Shown: positions 8,862-18,232 of the stretch, piece after piece
Numbering within the stretch: the stretch's first letter is position 1
Layout of the letters: the number at the start of each line of letters is the position of its first letter
Source: Bradyrhizobium mercantei
GTDB taxonomy: Bacteria; Pseudomonadota; Alphaproteobacteria; Rhizobiales; Xanthobacteraceae
Direction of reading: 5' to 3'
Assembly (NCBI RefSeq): GCF_001982635.1
Contig: NZ_MKFI01000001.1
Span: 186,001-250,000, forward strand
Length of the DNA stretch: 64,000 bases
Translations under genes and position numbers: made by a program
The notes under the pieces: model-generated
The model's input: only the letters and a program-made list of their open reading frames with translations
Told to the model about the DNA's origin: nothing
The model's database searches: none

Positions 8862-10190
8862 ATGAGCGACGATGTCGAGAAGCGCGCGATCGGGAAGATG
8901 ATGCGGCGGCTGATTCCGTTCCTCATCCTGTGCTACTTCGTGGCCTATCTCGACCGCGTCAATGTCGGCTTCGCCAAGCTGCACATGAACACGGCGCTCG
9001 GCCTCAGCGAAGCCGCCTACGGGCTCGGCGCGGGCCTGTTCTTCGTCGGCTACTTCTTCTTCGAAGTGCCCTCCAACATCCTGCTGGAACGGTTCGGCGC
9101 GCGGCGCTGGATCGCCCGCATCATGATCAGCTGGGGCGTCGTCTCGGCGGCATTCGCGTTCATCCCGCAGATGTCCGCGGCGAGCGGCATCTCGAGCGAA
9201 TGGATCTTCTACTTCCTGCGCCTGCTGCTCGGCGCATGCGAGGCCGGCTTCTTCCCCGGAATCATCTTCTATCTGACGCTCTGGTTCCCGACGATCTATC
9301 GCGCCCGCGTCATCAGCCTGTTCATGCTCGCGATCCCGATCTCGAGCATCATCGGGGCTCCGATCTCGGGCCTGCTGCTCAATTTGTCGGGGGCCGGTCT
9401 GACGGGATGGCAGTGGCTGTTCATCTGCGAGGCGCTGCCCTCTGTGCTGGTCGGCTTCGCTGTGCTGGCGATGCTGCCCGACTTCCCGCGTCAGGCGAGC
9501 TGGCTGCAGCCCGACGAGATCAAATGGGTCCAGAACACGCTCGAGATTGAGCGGCAGAAGAAGGAAGCCGTGGAGCACATCTCGGTCTTGCAGTCGCTCA
9601 CGGACTCGCGGGTCCTCGCCTGCGCCCTCGTCTACTTCTGCCTCAACGCGGCGAGCTACGGCGTCGCGTTCTTCCTGCCGACCATCATCAAGGCGTTTGG
9701 CGTCACCGACACCCAGACCGGCCTGATCGCGGCCCTGCCCTTCGTGTTCGGCGCGGTCGGCATGGTGCTGCTCGGCCGCCATTCCGACAAGACCGGCGAG
9801 CGGCGATACCATGTCGCCGGTGCACTGACGCTCGCCGCCGTCGGCATCGGCCTTGCCGGACTGGTCTCCAGTCCCGTGCTGATCATCGGCCTGCTCTGCC
9901 TCGCGCAGATCGGCGTGTCGGCGGTGCCGCCGATGTTCTGGCCGATGCCGGCCAGCATCCTGAACGGTGCTTCCGCCGCGGCCGGCATTGCCGCGATCAA
10001 CTCGCTCGGCAATCTCTCAGGCTTCGCCGGCCCGTTCGCGATGGGTTATCTGAAGGATCTGACCGGTGGGTTCACCGCGGGCCTGCTGCTGCTCGCGGTC
10101 GTCGGATTGATCGGCGCCCTCGTCACGATCAGGCTGCGAATTGATCCGGTCCTGGAGCGATCGATGCGCGAGCCGATGATGGCGCACTAG
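8862..10190 (+). CDS. MFS transporter, anion:cation symporter type
   Basis: About 442 residues and twelve predicted membrane segments. The first loop has the family motif YLDRVNVGFAKLHMN, and the loop between segments 2 and 3 has the usual ERFGARRW. This is the ACS family (tartrate, phthalate and 4-hydroxyphenylacetate permease relatives), which imports organic anions with protons. The central cytosolic loop is at ~205-235 (DEIKWVQNTLEIERQKKE). The ATG at 8862 is preferred because AGAAGGGATGGGA provides a spaced Shine-Dalgarno; the ATG at 8853 lies almost on top of it. Regulation by the divergent LysR protein is likely. The substrate cannot be read from sequence. Confidence 0.88.
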   Translation: MSDDVEKRAIGKMMRRLIPFLILCYFVAYLDRVNVGFAKLHMNTALGLSEAAYGLGAGLFFVGYFFFEVPSNILLERFGARRWIARIMISWGVVSAAFAFIPQMSAASGISSEWIFYFLRLLLGACEAGFFPGIIFYLTLWFPTIYRARVISLFMLAIPISSIIGAPISGLLLNLSGAGLTGWQWLFICEALPSVLVGFAVLAMLPDFPRQASWLQPDEIKWVQNTLEIERQKKEAVEHISVLQSLTDSRVLACALVYFCLNAASYGVAFFLPTIIKAFGVTDTQTGLIAALPFVFGAVGMVLLGRHSDKTGERRYHVAGALTLAAVGIGLAGLVSSPVLIIGLLCLAQIGVSAVPPMFWPMPASILNGASAAAGIAAINSLGNLSGFAGPFAMGYLKDLTGGFTAGLLLLAVVGLIGALVTIRLRIDPVLERSMREPMMAH

Positions 10191-10279
10191 AGCACGATCC
10201 GGAAAAGTGCGGAGCGGTTTCCGACAAGATCATGCGGAAACGAAGAGCTGGAGCGCGATGAATTATGTCGCGCTCCAGT
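10191..10279. repeat. Repeat element (GCATGATCCGGAAAAGTG family) ending in a hairpin
   Basis: Begins directly after the MFS stop with GCACGATCCGGAAAAGTGC and a diverged GATCATGCGG. It then forms the hairpin GGAGCGCGA / TCGCGCTCC (10250-10276). It lies between two converging genes and could act as a bidirectional terminator. Relatives are at 25887, 34920 and 48261. Confidence 0.6.
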
Positions 10280-10287
10280 GACCAGGT

Positions 10288-12627
10288 TCAGGCCGCCACC
10301 ACCCGCGGCCCCCGCGCGACCGTCTCCGACGGCGCGCACGGCTTGCTCAGCATCGTCACTTCGGAGAAGCCGACGGCCCTGAGCTGATCGACCATCGAAC
10401 GGCGGGCATCCTGCGCCATGGCGGCGTCCGGCACGACGACGGCCTGCGCCTTCGCCGTCAAGAGTTCGGCCGGCAGGTCGACGGCCGAGCCGGCGTCGAG
10501 CAGCACATGGTCATACACCCGAAGCAGCGCGTCGATCGCAAGCACCAGCCGCGGCGACTGCAGATGCGAGCGATCGAAGCCCGGGCGTCCGGCGCTGACG
10601 ATCTGAACCCGCGACTGCCGATCCTTGGTGATGATCTGCGCGAACGTCGCTTCGCCCTGCATCAATTCGGCGAGACCGGGTGCTGCGGGATCGACGGTCG
10701 CCGCCGTCAGCACCGGCGAGGACGCGACGAGATCGACCACCACGACCTTGGCCTGGCGCGCCATCAGACGGGCGAGCGTCAACGCGGTCCACGTGACACT
10801 CTCGCCGGTGGCGGGGCCGAGGACCGTGACCTTGTGGGCGGCGGGGCCGGCTGTGACCAGGCGTTCGGCGACCTCTTCGATCTCGTCGACTGCCTCAGCG
10901 GGCGCAGGCTGCGGCGGCTCGCTGATGACGGGCTCCTGCGCAACTGCGGGTCCCAGCGGCAGCTCAGGCTGCGGCGGCAGGCTGGGTGCGAGCGGCGATG
11001 CGAGCGCGGGTTCGGGCGGCAGCGTCAGTGCCGGCTCGTCCATGGCTGCGGTTTCCATGACCGGCTCGCGGCGCCTGATGACGGCAGCCGCCGGCGCGAA
11101 GGCACGGCCCACCGCGCCGGGCGCGGAGATCCGCAGCAGCTCACCGGTGATGATGATGCCGGATGACAGCAGCAGCGTCGCCAGCGTCGCGATCAGCACG
11201 ATCGGCAGCTTCTTCGGGTAGGCCGGCGTGTTGGAAACCGTGGCACGCGAGATGATGCGGCCGTCGGTCGGCGCGGCCTCGATATTCTCGCGCGCCGTCG
11301 CCTCGCGATACTTCGCAAGATAGGCTTCGAGCAGGTCGCGCTGCGCCTTGGCTTCACGCTCCAGGCCGCGCAGCTGCACGTCCTGGCTGTTGCTCGACGA
11401 CGCCTGCTTCTTCGACTGGTCGAGGCTCGCCTGCAGTGCCTGCACGCGGCCATCGGCAACACGAGCGTCGTTATCGAGCGAGCGCGAGATCTTGCCCGCC
11501 TCCTCGCGCAATTGGCGGTCGAGATCTGATATCTGCGCCTTCAATTCCTTGATGCGCGGATGGTTGTCGAGCAAGGTCGACGACTGCTCGGCGAGCTGGG
11601 CGCGCAACGTGCCGCGCTGCTCGGCGAGTCTCCGGATCAACTCGGAATTGAGCACTTCCGAAGCCTCGATCGGCTTGCCGCCCTGAAGCATCTCGCGGAT
11701 CAGCCGCGCCTTGGTCTCCGCATCCGCCTTCAGCGCGCGGGCATTGTTGAGCTGGGTGTTCAATTCACCCATCTGCTGATTCGACAGCGGGATGTTGTTG
11801 GTGCCGACGAACAGGCTCGACTTCGAGCGGAATTCCTCGACGCGCGAATCCGCGTCCGCGACCTTGGTGCGCAGCTTGTCGATCTCGCCGAGCAGCCATG
11901 TGCTGGCGGACTTGGCCTGGTCCTGCCGCGCAGCCTGCTGCAGCACGAGATAGCCGTCGGCGATCGAGTTGGCGACGCGTGCCGCAAGCTCGGGATCCTC
12001 CGACTGGAATTCGATCACCATGACGCGCGACTTGTCGACCGCGTAGGCCTGGAACCGCTCGTAATAGGAATCGAGCACCCGCTCTTCCGGCGTCAGGCTG
12101 AACGGGTCACGGCCGATGCCGAACAGCGCCAGCAGCGACTTCAACGGTGAAAAGCCGCGTAGCACCGGATCGAACTCCGGACGTTCGGCGAGCTTGTTCT
12201 TCTTGATGATGTCACGCGCGAGATCGCGCGACAGCAGAAGCTGCACCTGGCTCGTCACGGCCTCGGCGTCGAGCGAGCTGCGCTCGAGATCGCGCTCGCC
12301 GTTCGGGCGCAGGAAGGCGTTCTCGCGATTGTCGATCAGGATTCGCGCTTCCGACTTGTAACGCGGCGTGACGACGTTGACGGCGGCAAGCGACAAGGCA
12401 AACACCAGCACGGTCGGCACGATGATCCAGCCGCGCTTGCGCGCCAGTGCGCGGCCGAGCACATGCAGATCGAGATCCGCCGCCTCGGCTGGACGCGCCG
12501 GCTTTTCGGAAGCGGGTTTCGGCGCTGCCGGCTTCACAACAGCTTCGTCGGCGACGGGCGCAGACTTCGGCAACGCCCGTTGCACGACGGCCTTTTCCTC
12601 GCCTCTACGCCAGAATGCAAAACGCAT
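10288..12627 (-). CDS. Exopolysaccharide copolymerase (Wzz/ExoP type) with a degenerate tyrosine-kinase domain
   Basis: A 779-residue inner-membrane chain-length protein. After a low-complexity Lys/Pro/Ala stretch comes a Wzz domain: a membrane segment around IIVPTVLVFALSLAAVNVV, a long periplasmic coiled coil, and a second membrane segment at LPIVLIATLATLLLSSGIII. A Pro-rich linker leads to a C-terminal BY-kinase-like domain (~600-779). There the P-loop reads GPATGESVTW with no Lys, the Walker A' Asp motif is disrupted (VVVVDLVASSP), and no tyrosine cluster remains at the end. The ATG at 12627 has GGGAG upstream; a longer GTG start at 12657 is less likely. It is divergent from the Wza-type gene. 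Confidence 0.88.
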   Translation of the reverse strand: MRFAFWRRGEEKAVVQRALPKSAPVADEAVVKPAAPKPASEKPARPAEAADLDLHVLGRALARKRGWIIVPTVLVFALSLAAVNVVTPRYKSEARILIDNRENAFLRPNGERDLERSSLDAEAVTSQVQLLLSRDLARDIIKKNKLAERPEFDPVLRGFSPLKSLLALFGIGRDPFSLTPEERVLDSYYERFQAYAVDKSRVMVIEFQSEDPELAARVANSIADGYLVLQQAARQDQAKSASTWLLGEIDKLRTKVADADSRVEEFRSKSSLFVGTNNIPLSNQQMGELNTQLNNARALKADAETKARLIREMLQGGKPIEASEVLNSELIRRLAEQRGTLRAQLAEQSSTLLDNHPRIKELKAQISDLDRQLREEAGKISRSLDNDARVADGRVQALQASLDQSKKQASSSNSQDVQLRGLEREAKAQRDLLEAYLAKYREATARENIEAAPTDGRIISRATVSNTPAYPKKLPIVLIATLATLLLSSGIIITGELLRISAPGAVGRAFAPAAAVIRRREPVMETAAMDEPALTLPPEPALASPLAPSLPPQPELPLGPAVAQEPVISEPPQPAPAEAVDEIEEVAERLVTAGPAAHKVTVLGPATGESVTWTALTLARLMARQAKVVVVDLVASSPVLTAATVDPAAPGLAELMQGEATFAQIITKDRQSRVQIVSAGRPGFDRSHLQSPRLVLAIDALLRVYDHVLLDAGSAVDLPAELLTAKAQAVVVPDAAMAQDARRSMVDQLRAVGFSEVTMLSKPCAPSETVARGPRVVAA

Positions 12628-12803
12628 AACGAACTCCCGCGGACGCCGCGATTCCACTTCAATGGCGGCGATTACAGTCCATTAAGGTTGCTGCTGGGTT
12701 AATCGGCGCGGTTGACGGACATGACCGCCACCACCCGATCCGTCATGCTTTGTTAACCATGAGTGCCGTTAATCGGGGCCGATATTGTCGCGGGATTCCT
12801 CAC

Positions 12804-13430
12804 ATGCGCGATCTGCGCGCTCCCCTCGTTTGTCTGATTGCTGCGCTCGCGCTGTCGGGCTGCATGGGACGGACGTCGCCGGTCGGCGGCGACCCGGCCC
12901 TCGATTCGATGGCCTATGGGCAACCCTCCTTTGCCGGGCCGATCGCCTATGCCGAGCCCGCGCCGCCGCGCGAGGCCTATAATCTCGGCCCCGGCGACAA
13001 GCTTCGCGTCGTGGTCTATGGCCAGGAAGGCCTGACCAACTCCTATGCGATCGACGCCGCCGGCGCGATCACGATGCCGCTGATCGGCTCGGTGCCGGCG
13101 CGTGGCCGGACGCCTGCCGGGCTTGCGGCCGAGATCACCGCGCGGCTGCGCAACGGCTTCATCCGCGAGCCTTCGGTGGCGGTCGAGATCGAGGCCTACC
13201 GGCCGTTCTTCATCCTCGGTGAAGTCCAGGCTCCCGGCCAATATCCCTATGTGCCCAACATGACGGTCGAGAGCGCAGTGGCGATCGCCGGTGGCTTCTC
13301 GCCGCGCGCCAAGCGCGACCAGGTCACCCTCACCCACACCGATGCGTCCGGCGCGGGCCGCTTCATCGCGCCCCTGGGCACCCCGATCGGTCCCGGCGAC
13401 ACCGTGTTCGTCGGCGAACGCTGGTTCTGA
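12804..13430 (+). CDS. Polysaccharide export lipoprotein (Wza/ExoF type)
   Basis: A 208-residue outer-membrane export protein. The N-terminal lipoprotein signal ends in the lipobox LSGC (Cys around residue 22). The polysaccharide export domain follows (YNLGPGDKLRVVVYGQEGL), then a SLBB-like segment (FFILGEVQAPGQYPYVPNMTVESAVAIAGG). It would form the outer-membrane channel for the polymer, working with the copolymerase encoded divergently. The ATG at 12804 gives a clean signal peptide; an upstream in-frame extension would bury it. The glycosyltransferase gene starts three bases after the stop, so the two are probably cotranscribed. Confidence 0.92.
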   Translation: MRDLRAPLVCLIAALALSGCMGRTSPVGGDPALDSMAYGQPSFAGPIAYAEPAPPREAYNLGPGDKLRVVVYGQEGLTNSYAIDAAGAITMPLIGSVPARGRTPAGLAAEITARLRNGFIREPSVAVEIEAYRPFFILGEVQAPGQYPYVPNMTVESAVAIAGGFSPRAKRDQVTLTHTDASGAGRFIAPLGTPIGPGDTVFVGERWF

Positions 13431-13433
13431 CCG

Positions 13434-14573
13434 ATGGCGCAGGATCAAAATCAGGACCAACCGCTCCGCATCCTGCATGTCGTCCGTGCTCCGGTCGGCG
13501 GCATCATTCGCCACATCCTCGATGTCGCCAACGGCCAGATCGAGCGCGGCCATCATGTCGGCATCGTCGCCGACAGCCTGACCGGCGGCGCGCGCGCCGA
13601 CGCGGTGCTGGCCGAGATCGAGCCGCGTCTCAAGCTCGGCGTCCACCGGGTGGCCATTCGCCGCGAACCGCGCTTCGCCGACTTCATGGTCTGGGCTCAT
13701 ATCGCCGGCCTGATCCGCAAGCTGAATCCCGATGTCGTGCACGGCCATGGCGCCAAGGCGGGGGCGTATGTCCGGCTGCGGCGGCGCTCGAACAAGGTGA
13801 TCCGGGTCTACACGCCGCATGGCGGCTCCCTGCACTACCCGCTCGACACCTGGAAGGGCCGCTTCTACAGCCAGCTCGAGCGCACGCTGATGAACAGCAC
13901 CGACCTGTTCCTGTTCGAGAGCGCCTTTGCCCGCGACACCTATCAGCGTACCGTGGGCAAGCCCGCAGGCCTCGTGCGCTGCGTGTTCAACGGGGTCACG
14001 TCGGAGGAATTCGAACCTGTCCCCAAGGCCGACGACGCCACCGACGTGGCCTATGTCGGCGAGTTCCGCCGCATCAAGGGCGCTGATCTCCTGATCGACG
14101 CGGTCGCCAAGCTGCGCGCCGACGGCAAGCCGGTGACGCTGACGCTCGGCGGCGACGGCGAGGAGTTCGAGCGGCTCAAGGAGCAGGTGAAGCGGCTGTC
14201 GCTCGGCGATGCCGTCCGCTTCATCGGTCACGTCAAGGCGCGCTTCGGCTTCTCCAAGGGCAGCCTCTTGGTGGTTCCCTCGCGCGGCGATTCGATGCCC
14301 TATGTCGTGATCGAGGCGGGCGCGGCCGGCGTTCCGATGATCGCCGCCAATGTCGGCGGCATCCCGGAGATCTTCGATACCCACACCGACGCGCTGTTCG
14401 CGCCCAGCAATGCCGCGGCGATGGCCGACGCCATCAAGGCCGCGCTCGACAATCCCGCGGCGACCGCGGCGCGCGCCGGGAAATTGCGCGAGCGGATTTC
14501 CGAGCATTTCTCGCAGAACGCGATGGTCGAGGGCGTGCTGGCCGGCTATCGCGACGCATTTGCCAAACGTTAA
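13434..14573 (+). CDS. GT4-family glycosyltransferase
   Basis: A 379-residue GT-B fold transferase. The N-terminal lobe has the acceptor loop VRAPVGGIIRHILDVANG and HGHGAKAGAY. The C-terminal lobe carries the donor-binding pattern GEFRRIKGADLLIDA, GDGEEFERL and the E-x7-E motif in VVPSRGDSMPYVVIEAGAAGVP. Such enzymes add a sugar from a nucleotide donor on the cytosolic face, building the lipid-linked repeat unit. Donor and acceptor are not predictable. It follows the export lipoprotein gene by three bases and precedes the initiating transferase, placing it in the exopolysaccharide operon. Confidence 0.9.
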   Translation: MAQDQNQDQPLRILHVVRAPVGGIIRHILDVANGQIERGHHVGIVADSLTGGARADAVLAEIEPRLKLGVHRVAIRREPRFADFMVWAHIAGLIRKLNPDVVHGHGAKAGAYVRLRRRSNKVIRVYTPHGGSLHYPLDTWKGRFYSQLERTLMNSTDLFLFESAFARDTYQRTVGKPAGLVRCVFNGVTSEEFEPVPKADDATDVAYVGEFRRIKGADLLIDAVAKLRADGKPVTLTLGGDGEEFERLKEQVKRLSLGDAVRFIGHVKARFGFSKGSLLVVPSRGDSMPYVVIEAGAAGVPMIAANVGGIPEIFDTHTDALFAPSNAAAMADAIKAALDNPAATAARAGKLRERISEHFSQNAMVEGVLAGYRDAFAKR

Positions 14574-14652
14574 CCACTTCTTGCACACGTAACCGTTTCT
14601 TCCGATTTGTCCCCTTAAGTCACGTCCAGGGGAATTTCGCTGCTGTGCGCGG

Positions 14653-16233
14653 ATGCCCATCTGCATGCGCAGGAATGGACGTGGACTCGTGGAACCGTTT
14701 AACGCACGCTCGATGCTGAATGCGGCTACGTCTGCAACGGCCGGTCAGCCGCAGGTCGAACGCCGCCGCCGCCTGTCGCCGGCCGCGCTCGCCGTCACCA
14801 ATCAGAAAGTTCGCGGCGCCTACTCGCCGGTCGTGATCGCCGGCGTGGTTCGCCTCGCCGATTTCGTGCTGCTCAGCTTGGTCGGCGTCGGGCTCTATCT
14901 CGCCTATGTCAGGCCGCTCGCGGGCGGCAGCATCCATTGGGGATATATCTCATCCATCCTCGGCATGTCGGCCGTGGCAGTGGTCTGCTTCCAGGCCGCG
15001 GACATCTATCAGGTCCAGATCTTCCGCGGCCAGCTCCGCCAGATGACGCGGATGATCTCGTCATGGGCCTTTGTGTTCCTGCTGTTCATCGGGGTCTCGT
15101 TCCTGGTCAAGCTCGGCGGCGAAGTCTCACGGGTCTGGCTGTCGTCCTTCTTCTGTGTCGGCCTGGTGGTGCTGATCGCCGAACGGCTGGCGCTGCGCTC
15201 GATGGTGCGCGCCTGGGCGCATGACGGCCGGCTCGACCGCCGCACCATCATCGTCGGCGCCGACCAGAACGGCGAACAGCTGATCGAGGCGCTGAAAGCC
15301 GAGGATGATTCCGACATCCATTTGCTCGGCGTGTTCGACGACCGCAACGACGACCGCGCCATCGACACCTGCGCCGGCTCACCGAAGCTCGGCAAGGTCG
15401 ACGACATTGTCGAGTTTGCCCGCCGCACCCGCGTCGACCTCGTGCTGTTCGCGCTGCCGATCTCGGCGGAGGCCCGCATCCTGGGCATGCTGAAGAAGCT
15501 CTGGGTGCTGCCGGTCGACATCCGCCTGTCTGCCCATACCAACAAGCTGCGCTTCCATCCCCGCTCCTATTCCTATGTCGGCAAGGTGCCGACGCTGGAC
15601 ATGTTCGAGGCGCCGATCACCGACTGGGATCTGGTGCTGAAATGGCTGTTCGACCGCGTGGTCGGCGGTCTCGCTTTGCTCGCCGCACTGCCGGTGCTGG
15701 GACTGGTGGCGCTCGCGGTGAAGCTCGACAGCCCCGGCCCGGTGCTGTTCCGCCAGAAGCGCTTCGGCTTCAACAATGAGCGGATCGACGTCTACAAATT
15801 CCGCTCGCTCTACCACCACCAGGCCGATCCCACCGCCTCCAAGGTGGTGACCAAAAACGATCCGCGCGTCACCCGCGTCGGCCGCTTCATCCGAAAGTCC
15901 TCGCTCGACGAATTGCCGCAGCTGTTCAATGTGGTGCTGAAGGGCAATCTCTCCCTGGTCGGCCCGCGCCCGCACGCCGTGCAGGGCAAGCTGCAAAACC
16001 AGCTGTTCGACGAGGCCGTCGACGGTTACTTCGCCCGTCACCGCGTCAAGCCCGGCATCACCGGCTGGGCCCAGATCAACGGCTGGCGCGGCGAGGTCGA
16101 CACCGACGAGAAGATCCAGAAGCGGGTCGAGTTCGACCTCTATTACATCGAGAACTGGTCGGTGCTGTTCGACCTTTACATCCTGCTCAAGACGCCGCTC
16201 GCGCTGCTGACCAAGAACGAGAACGCGTACTGA
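14653..16233 (+). CDS. Undecaprenyl-phosphate glucose phosphotransferase (WcaJ/ExoY-like)
   Basis: Polyisoprenyl-phosphate hexose-1-phosphate transferase that starts repeat-unit synthesis by moving a sugar-1-phosphate to undecaprenyl phosphate. Four membrane segments occupy roughly residues 55-185. A CoA-binding-like domain follows ([18 protein letters not shown]). Then comes a re-entrant membrane helix and the catalytic domain with [28 protein letters not shown] and [11 protein letters not shown]. The usual WcaJ size is about 465-520. The start is uncertain: the ATG at 14653 gives 526 residues, while a GTG at 14689 (VEPFNARSM) is an equally plausible shorter start. No clear Shine-Dalgarno supports either. 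Confidence 0.92.
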   Translation: MPICMRRNGRGLVEPFNARSMLNAATSATAGQPQVERRRRLSPAALAVTNQKVRGAYSPVVIAGVVRLADFVLLSLVGVGLYLAYVRPLAGGSIHWGYISSILGMSAVAVVCFQAADIYQVQIFRGQLRQMTRMISSWAFVFLLFIGVSFLVKLGGEVSRVWLSSFFCVGLVVLIAERLALRSMVRAWAHDGRLDRRTIIVGADQNGEQLIEALKAEDDSDIHLLGVFDDRNDDRAIDTCAGSPKLGKVDDIVEFARRTRVDLVLFALPISAEARILGMLKKLWVLPVDIRLSAHTNKLRFHPRSYSYVGKVPTLDMFEAPITDWDLVLKWLFDRVVGGLALLAALPVLGLVALAVKLDSPGPVLFRQKRFGFNNERIDVYKFRSLYHHQADPTASKVVTKNDPRVTRVGRFIRKSSLDELPQLFNVVLKGNLSLVGPRPHAVQGKLQNQLFDEAVDGYFARHRVKPGITGWAQINGWRGEVDTDEKIQKRVEFDLYYIENWSVLFDLYILLKTPLALLTKNENAY

Positions 16234-16250
16234 GAGCCGAGTCCGCTGCT

Positions 16251-16331
16251 GTCATTGCGAGCGCAGCGAAGCAATCCATGTCGCAGCGCGGGATAGATGG
16301 ATTGCTTCGTCGCTTCACTCCCCGCAATGAC
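16251..16331. repeat. Palindromic repeat, GTCATTGCGAGCG family, copy 1
   Basis: Opens with GTCATTGCGAGCGCAGCGAA and closes with the complementary CCCCGCAATGAC. The inner arms are GCAATCCAT and ATGGATTGC. About 80 bases; copies of the same design are at 20841 and 40950. It lies between the initiating transferase and the polymerase gene and overlaps spurious upstream extensions of the latter. Confidence 0.8.
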
Positions 16332-16374
16332 GAAGTGTCTATCGTGTGTTTGTACCGAGTTGCGTGAGTATCCG

Positions 16375-17643
16375 ATGGCCTATGCGGCGACAGCCGGGAC
16401 GTCCCATTCGCTGACATCAGCACCGTCGGGCGTGCTGGCGCTGCAGCGCGCGCTGGTGTGGCTGGCGGGCGCGTCCGGCGCCATCGTGTTCATCGAACCG
16501 AGCCCGTACGAACTGGTCACGCTGACCGCCTGCGTGCTGTTCTTCGCCACCGGCCTGCGCATGCGGCTGGTGTTCATGCCGCTGCTGTTCACGCTGATCG
16601 TGCTCAATGTCGGCTACAGCATCGGCGCGGTGCCGTTCCTCGACAAGCCGGAGGTGGTGAACTGGATCCTGACCTCCTGGTACATGGCCATCACCGTCAT
16701 CTTCTTCGCGATGGTGATGTCGGAGGACACCGACGCCCGCCTCGACATGCTGCGCCGCGGCCTGATCGTCGGCGCCATGATCGCCTCGCTCGCGGGCATC
16801 GCCGGCTATTTCCACCTGGTGCCCGGCGGCTACGATCTCCTGACGCTGTATGATCGCGCCCGCGGCACCTTCAAGGATCCCAACGTGCTCGGCGCGTTCC
16901 TGATCCTGCCGGCGCTGTTCACGCTGCAAAGCGTGGTCTCCGACCGCTTCGGCAAGGCGTTCCGCAATGCGATCGCCTTCGGCATCATCTCGCTGGCGAT
17001 CCTGCTGTCGTTCTCCCGCGCCGCCTGGGGCGGCCTCGTGATCACCGCGGCCTTCATGCTGGCGCTGATGGTGTTCACCAGCCGCTCGCAGGCGCAGCGC
17101 TCGCGCATCATCGTGATGACGCTGATCGCGGCGATCCTGGCCGTGGCGCTGATCGCGGTGCTGCTCTCGATCGGCTCGGTCGCCGACATGTTCAAGCAGC
17201 GCGCGAGCTTCGACCAGAGCTATGACGAGGGCCGCTTCGGCCGCTTCGGCCGCCACATCCTCGGCGCACAGATGGCCCTGGAATTGCCGTTCGGCATCGG
17301 GCCGCTGCAATTCCACACCTACTTCCCCGAGGACACCCACAACTCCTACCTCAACGCCTTCATGTCGGGCGGCTGGATCTCGGGGGTGTGCTATCCGGCG
17401 CTGGTGTTCGTCACCGCGATCATCGGCTTCCGTTACGTGTACACGCGCGTGCCCTGGCAGCGCGGCTATCTCGCGGTGTTCTCGGCGTTCCTCGGCTTCG
17501 TCGGGGAGAGCTTCATCATCGATACCGACCATTGGCGGCATTTCTGGATGATGCTGGGCACGATGTGGGGCATGTACGCGGCGGCCGAGCGCTTCCGCGC
17601 GGCCTCGCCCGAAGTCATCGGCGAGCCTTCGGCGGCATCTTGA
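16375..17643 (+). CDS. O-antigen ligase/Wzy-type polymerase family membrane protein
   Basis: A 422-residue protein with about ten to twelve hydrophobic segments and the Wzy_C/O-antigen ligase pattern. This includes a conserved RGTFKDPNVLG loop, a strand of membrane helices with SFSRAAWGG, and a large periplasmic loop ending in GIGPLQF and EDTHNSYLNAFMSGGW, where the His is typical of the family. It probably polymerises the lipid-linked repeat units made by the upstream transferases. The ATG at 16375 is chosen because the region upstream is a repeat element. Its 3' end overlaps the converging MarR gene by 29 bases. Confidence 0.88.
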   Translation: MAYAATAGTSHSLTSAPSGVLALQRALVWLAGASGAIVFIEPSPYELVTLTACVLFFATGLRMRLVFMPLLFTLIVLNVGYSIGAVPFLDKPEVVNWILTSWYMAITVIFFAMVMSEDTDARLDMLRRGLIVGAMIASLAGIAGYFHLVPGGYDLLTLYDRARGTFKDPNVLGAFLILPALFTLQSVVSDRFGKAFRNAIAFGIISLAILLSFSRAAWGGLVITAAFMLALMVFTSRSQAQRSRIIVMTLIAAILAVALIAVLLSIGSVADMFKQRASFDQSYDEGRFGRFGRHILGAQMALELPFGIGPLQFHTYFPEDTHNSYLNAFMSGGWISGVCYPALVFVTAIIGFRYVYTRVPWQRGYLAVFSAFLGFVGESFIIDTDHWRHFWMMLGTMWGMYAAAERFRAASPEVIGEPSAAS

Positions 17644-18139
17644 GCTTGGCGCGCTGCTCGGGCGGCGTGTCGATCACGCTCTTCAGCGCGTTGGTCGCCT
17701 CCAGCACACCCTTGTAACCGTCATTGGCGAAGCGCAGCAGCAGCCGCAACTCGTCTTCGGTGTAGCCGCTCCAGACCTTGAGCATCGCCTCCTGCATCGG
17801 CACGTAGAACTTGCCGATCTCGGCGGCCTTTTCCTCGATCACCGAGATGAAGACCTTGCGGCGGTCGCTCTCGTCCCGCTCGCGGCGCACGTAACCCGCC
17901 TTCTCCATCCTGTCGACCACGCCCGTGATGGCGCCTGTGGTCAGCCCGGTTACCTCGGCGAGACGGCCGGCGGTGACCCGCCCTTCGAGCAGCAGGATGT
18001 CCATGCACTCCATGTCGGAATTGGAGATTCCGGCAACTTCCGCAACGGCTTGGCCGTACATCACGCCCTGCGCGGACGACCGGCGCATCGCCTCCTCGAG
18101 TTCCTGCATCAGCGCATCGCGCGACTTCGCACTTGACAA
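17615..18139 (-). CDS. MarR-family transcriptional regulator
   Basis: A 174-residue winged-helix protein. The recognition region reads LLEGRVTAGRLAEVTGLTTGAITGVVDRMEKAGYVRRERDESDRRKV, a textbook MarR DNA-binding core, flanked by dimerisation helices. It is divergent from a FAD-dependent monooxygenase with a short AT-rich gap containing a perfect palindrome, so it probably controls that gene and itself in response to an aromatic or related ligand. Its 3' end overlaps the polymerase gene by 29 bases on the opposite strand. Confidence 0.9.
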   Translation of the reverse strand: MSSAKSRDALMQELEEAMRRSSAQGVMYGQAVAEVAGISNSDMECMDILLLEGRVTAGRLAEVTGLTTGAITGVVDRMEKAGYVRRERDESDRRKVFISVIEEKAAEIGKFYVPMQEAMLKVWSGYTEDELRLLLRFANDGYKGVLEATNALKSVIDTPPEQRAKLKMPPKARR

Positions 18140-18166
18140 AGCGGCTCCTATATCTTACTCGCCTAA

Positions 18167-18185
18167 TATCTTATATGCTAAGATA
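18167..18185. promoter_or_regulatory. Palindromic MarR-type operator between the regulator and monooxygenase genes
   Basis: TATCTTA-TATGC-TAAGATA is a perfect 7-base inverted repeat with a 5-base spacer. A further TATCTTA lies just upstream at 18151. It sits 28 bases from the regulator start and 48 bases from the monooxygenase ATG, in the only AT-rich stretch of this region. Confidence 0.6.
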
Positions 18186-18232
18186 ATTAGCAACTAACCT
18201 TTCGTAGCCCACACGGATGCATGGAGCAAGGC

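Noticed and set aside
12753..14666. A 637-codon open frame antisense to the export lipoprotein and glycosyltransferase genes
   Set aside because: It spans two well-supported genes on the other strand, has a biased Arg/Gly/Asp composition and no domain.
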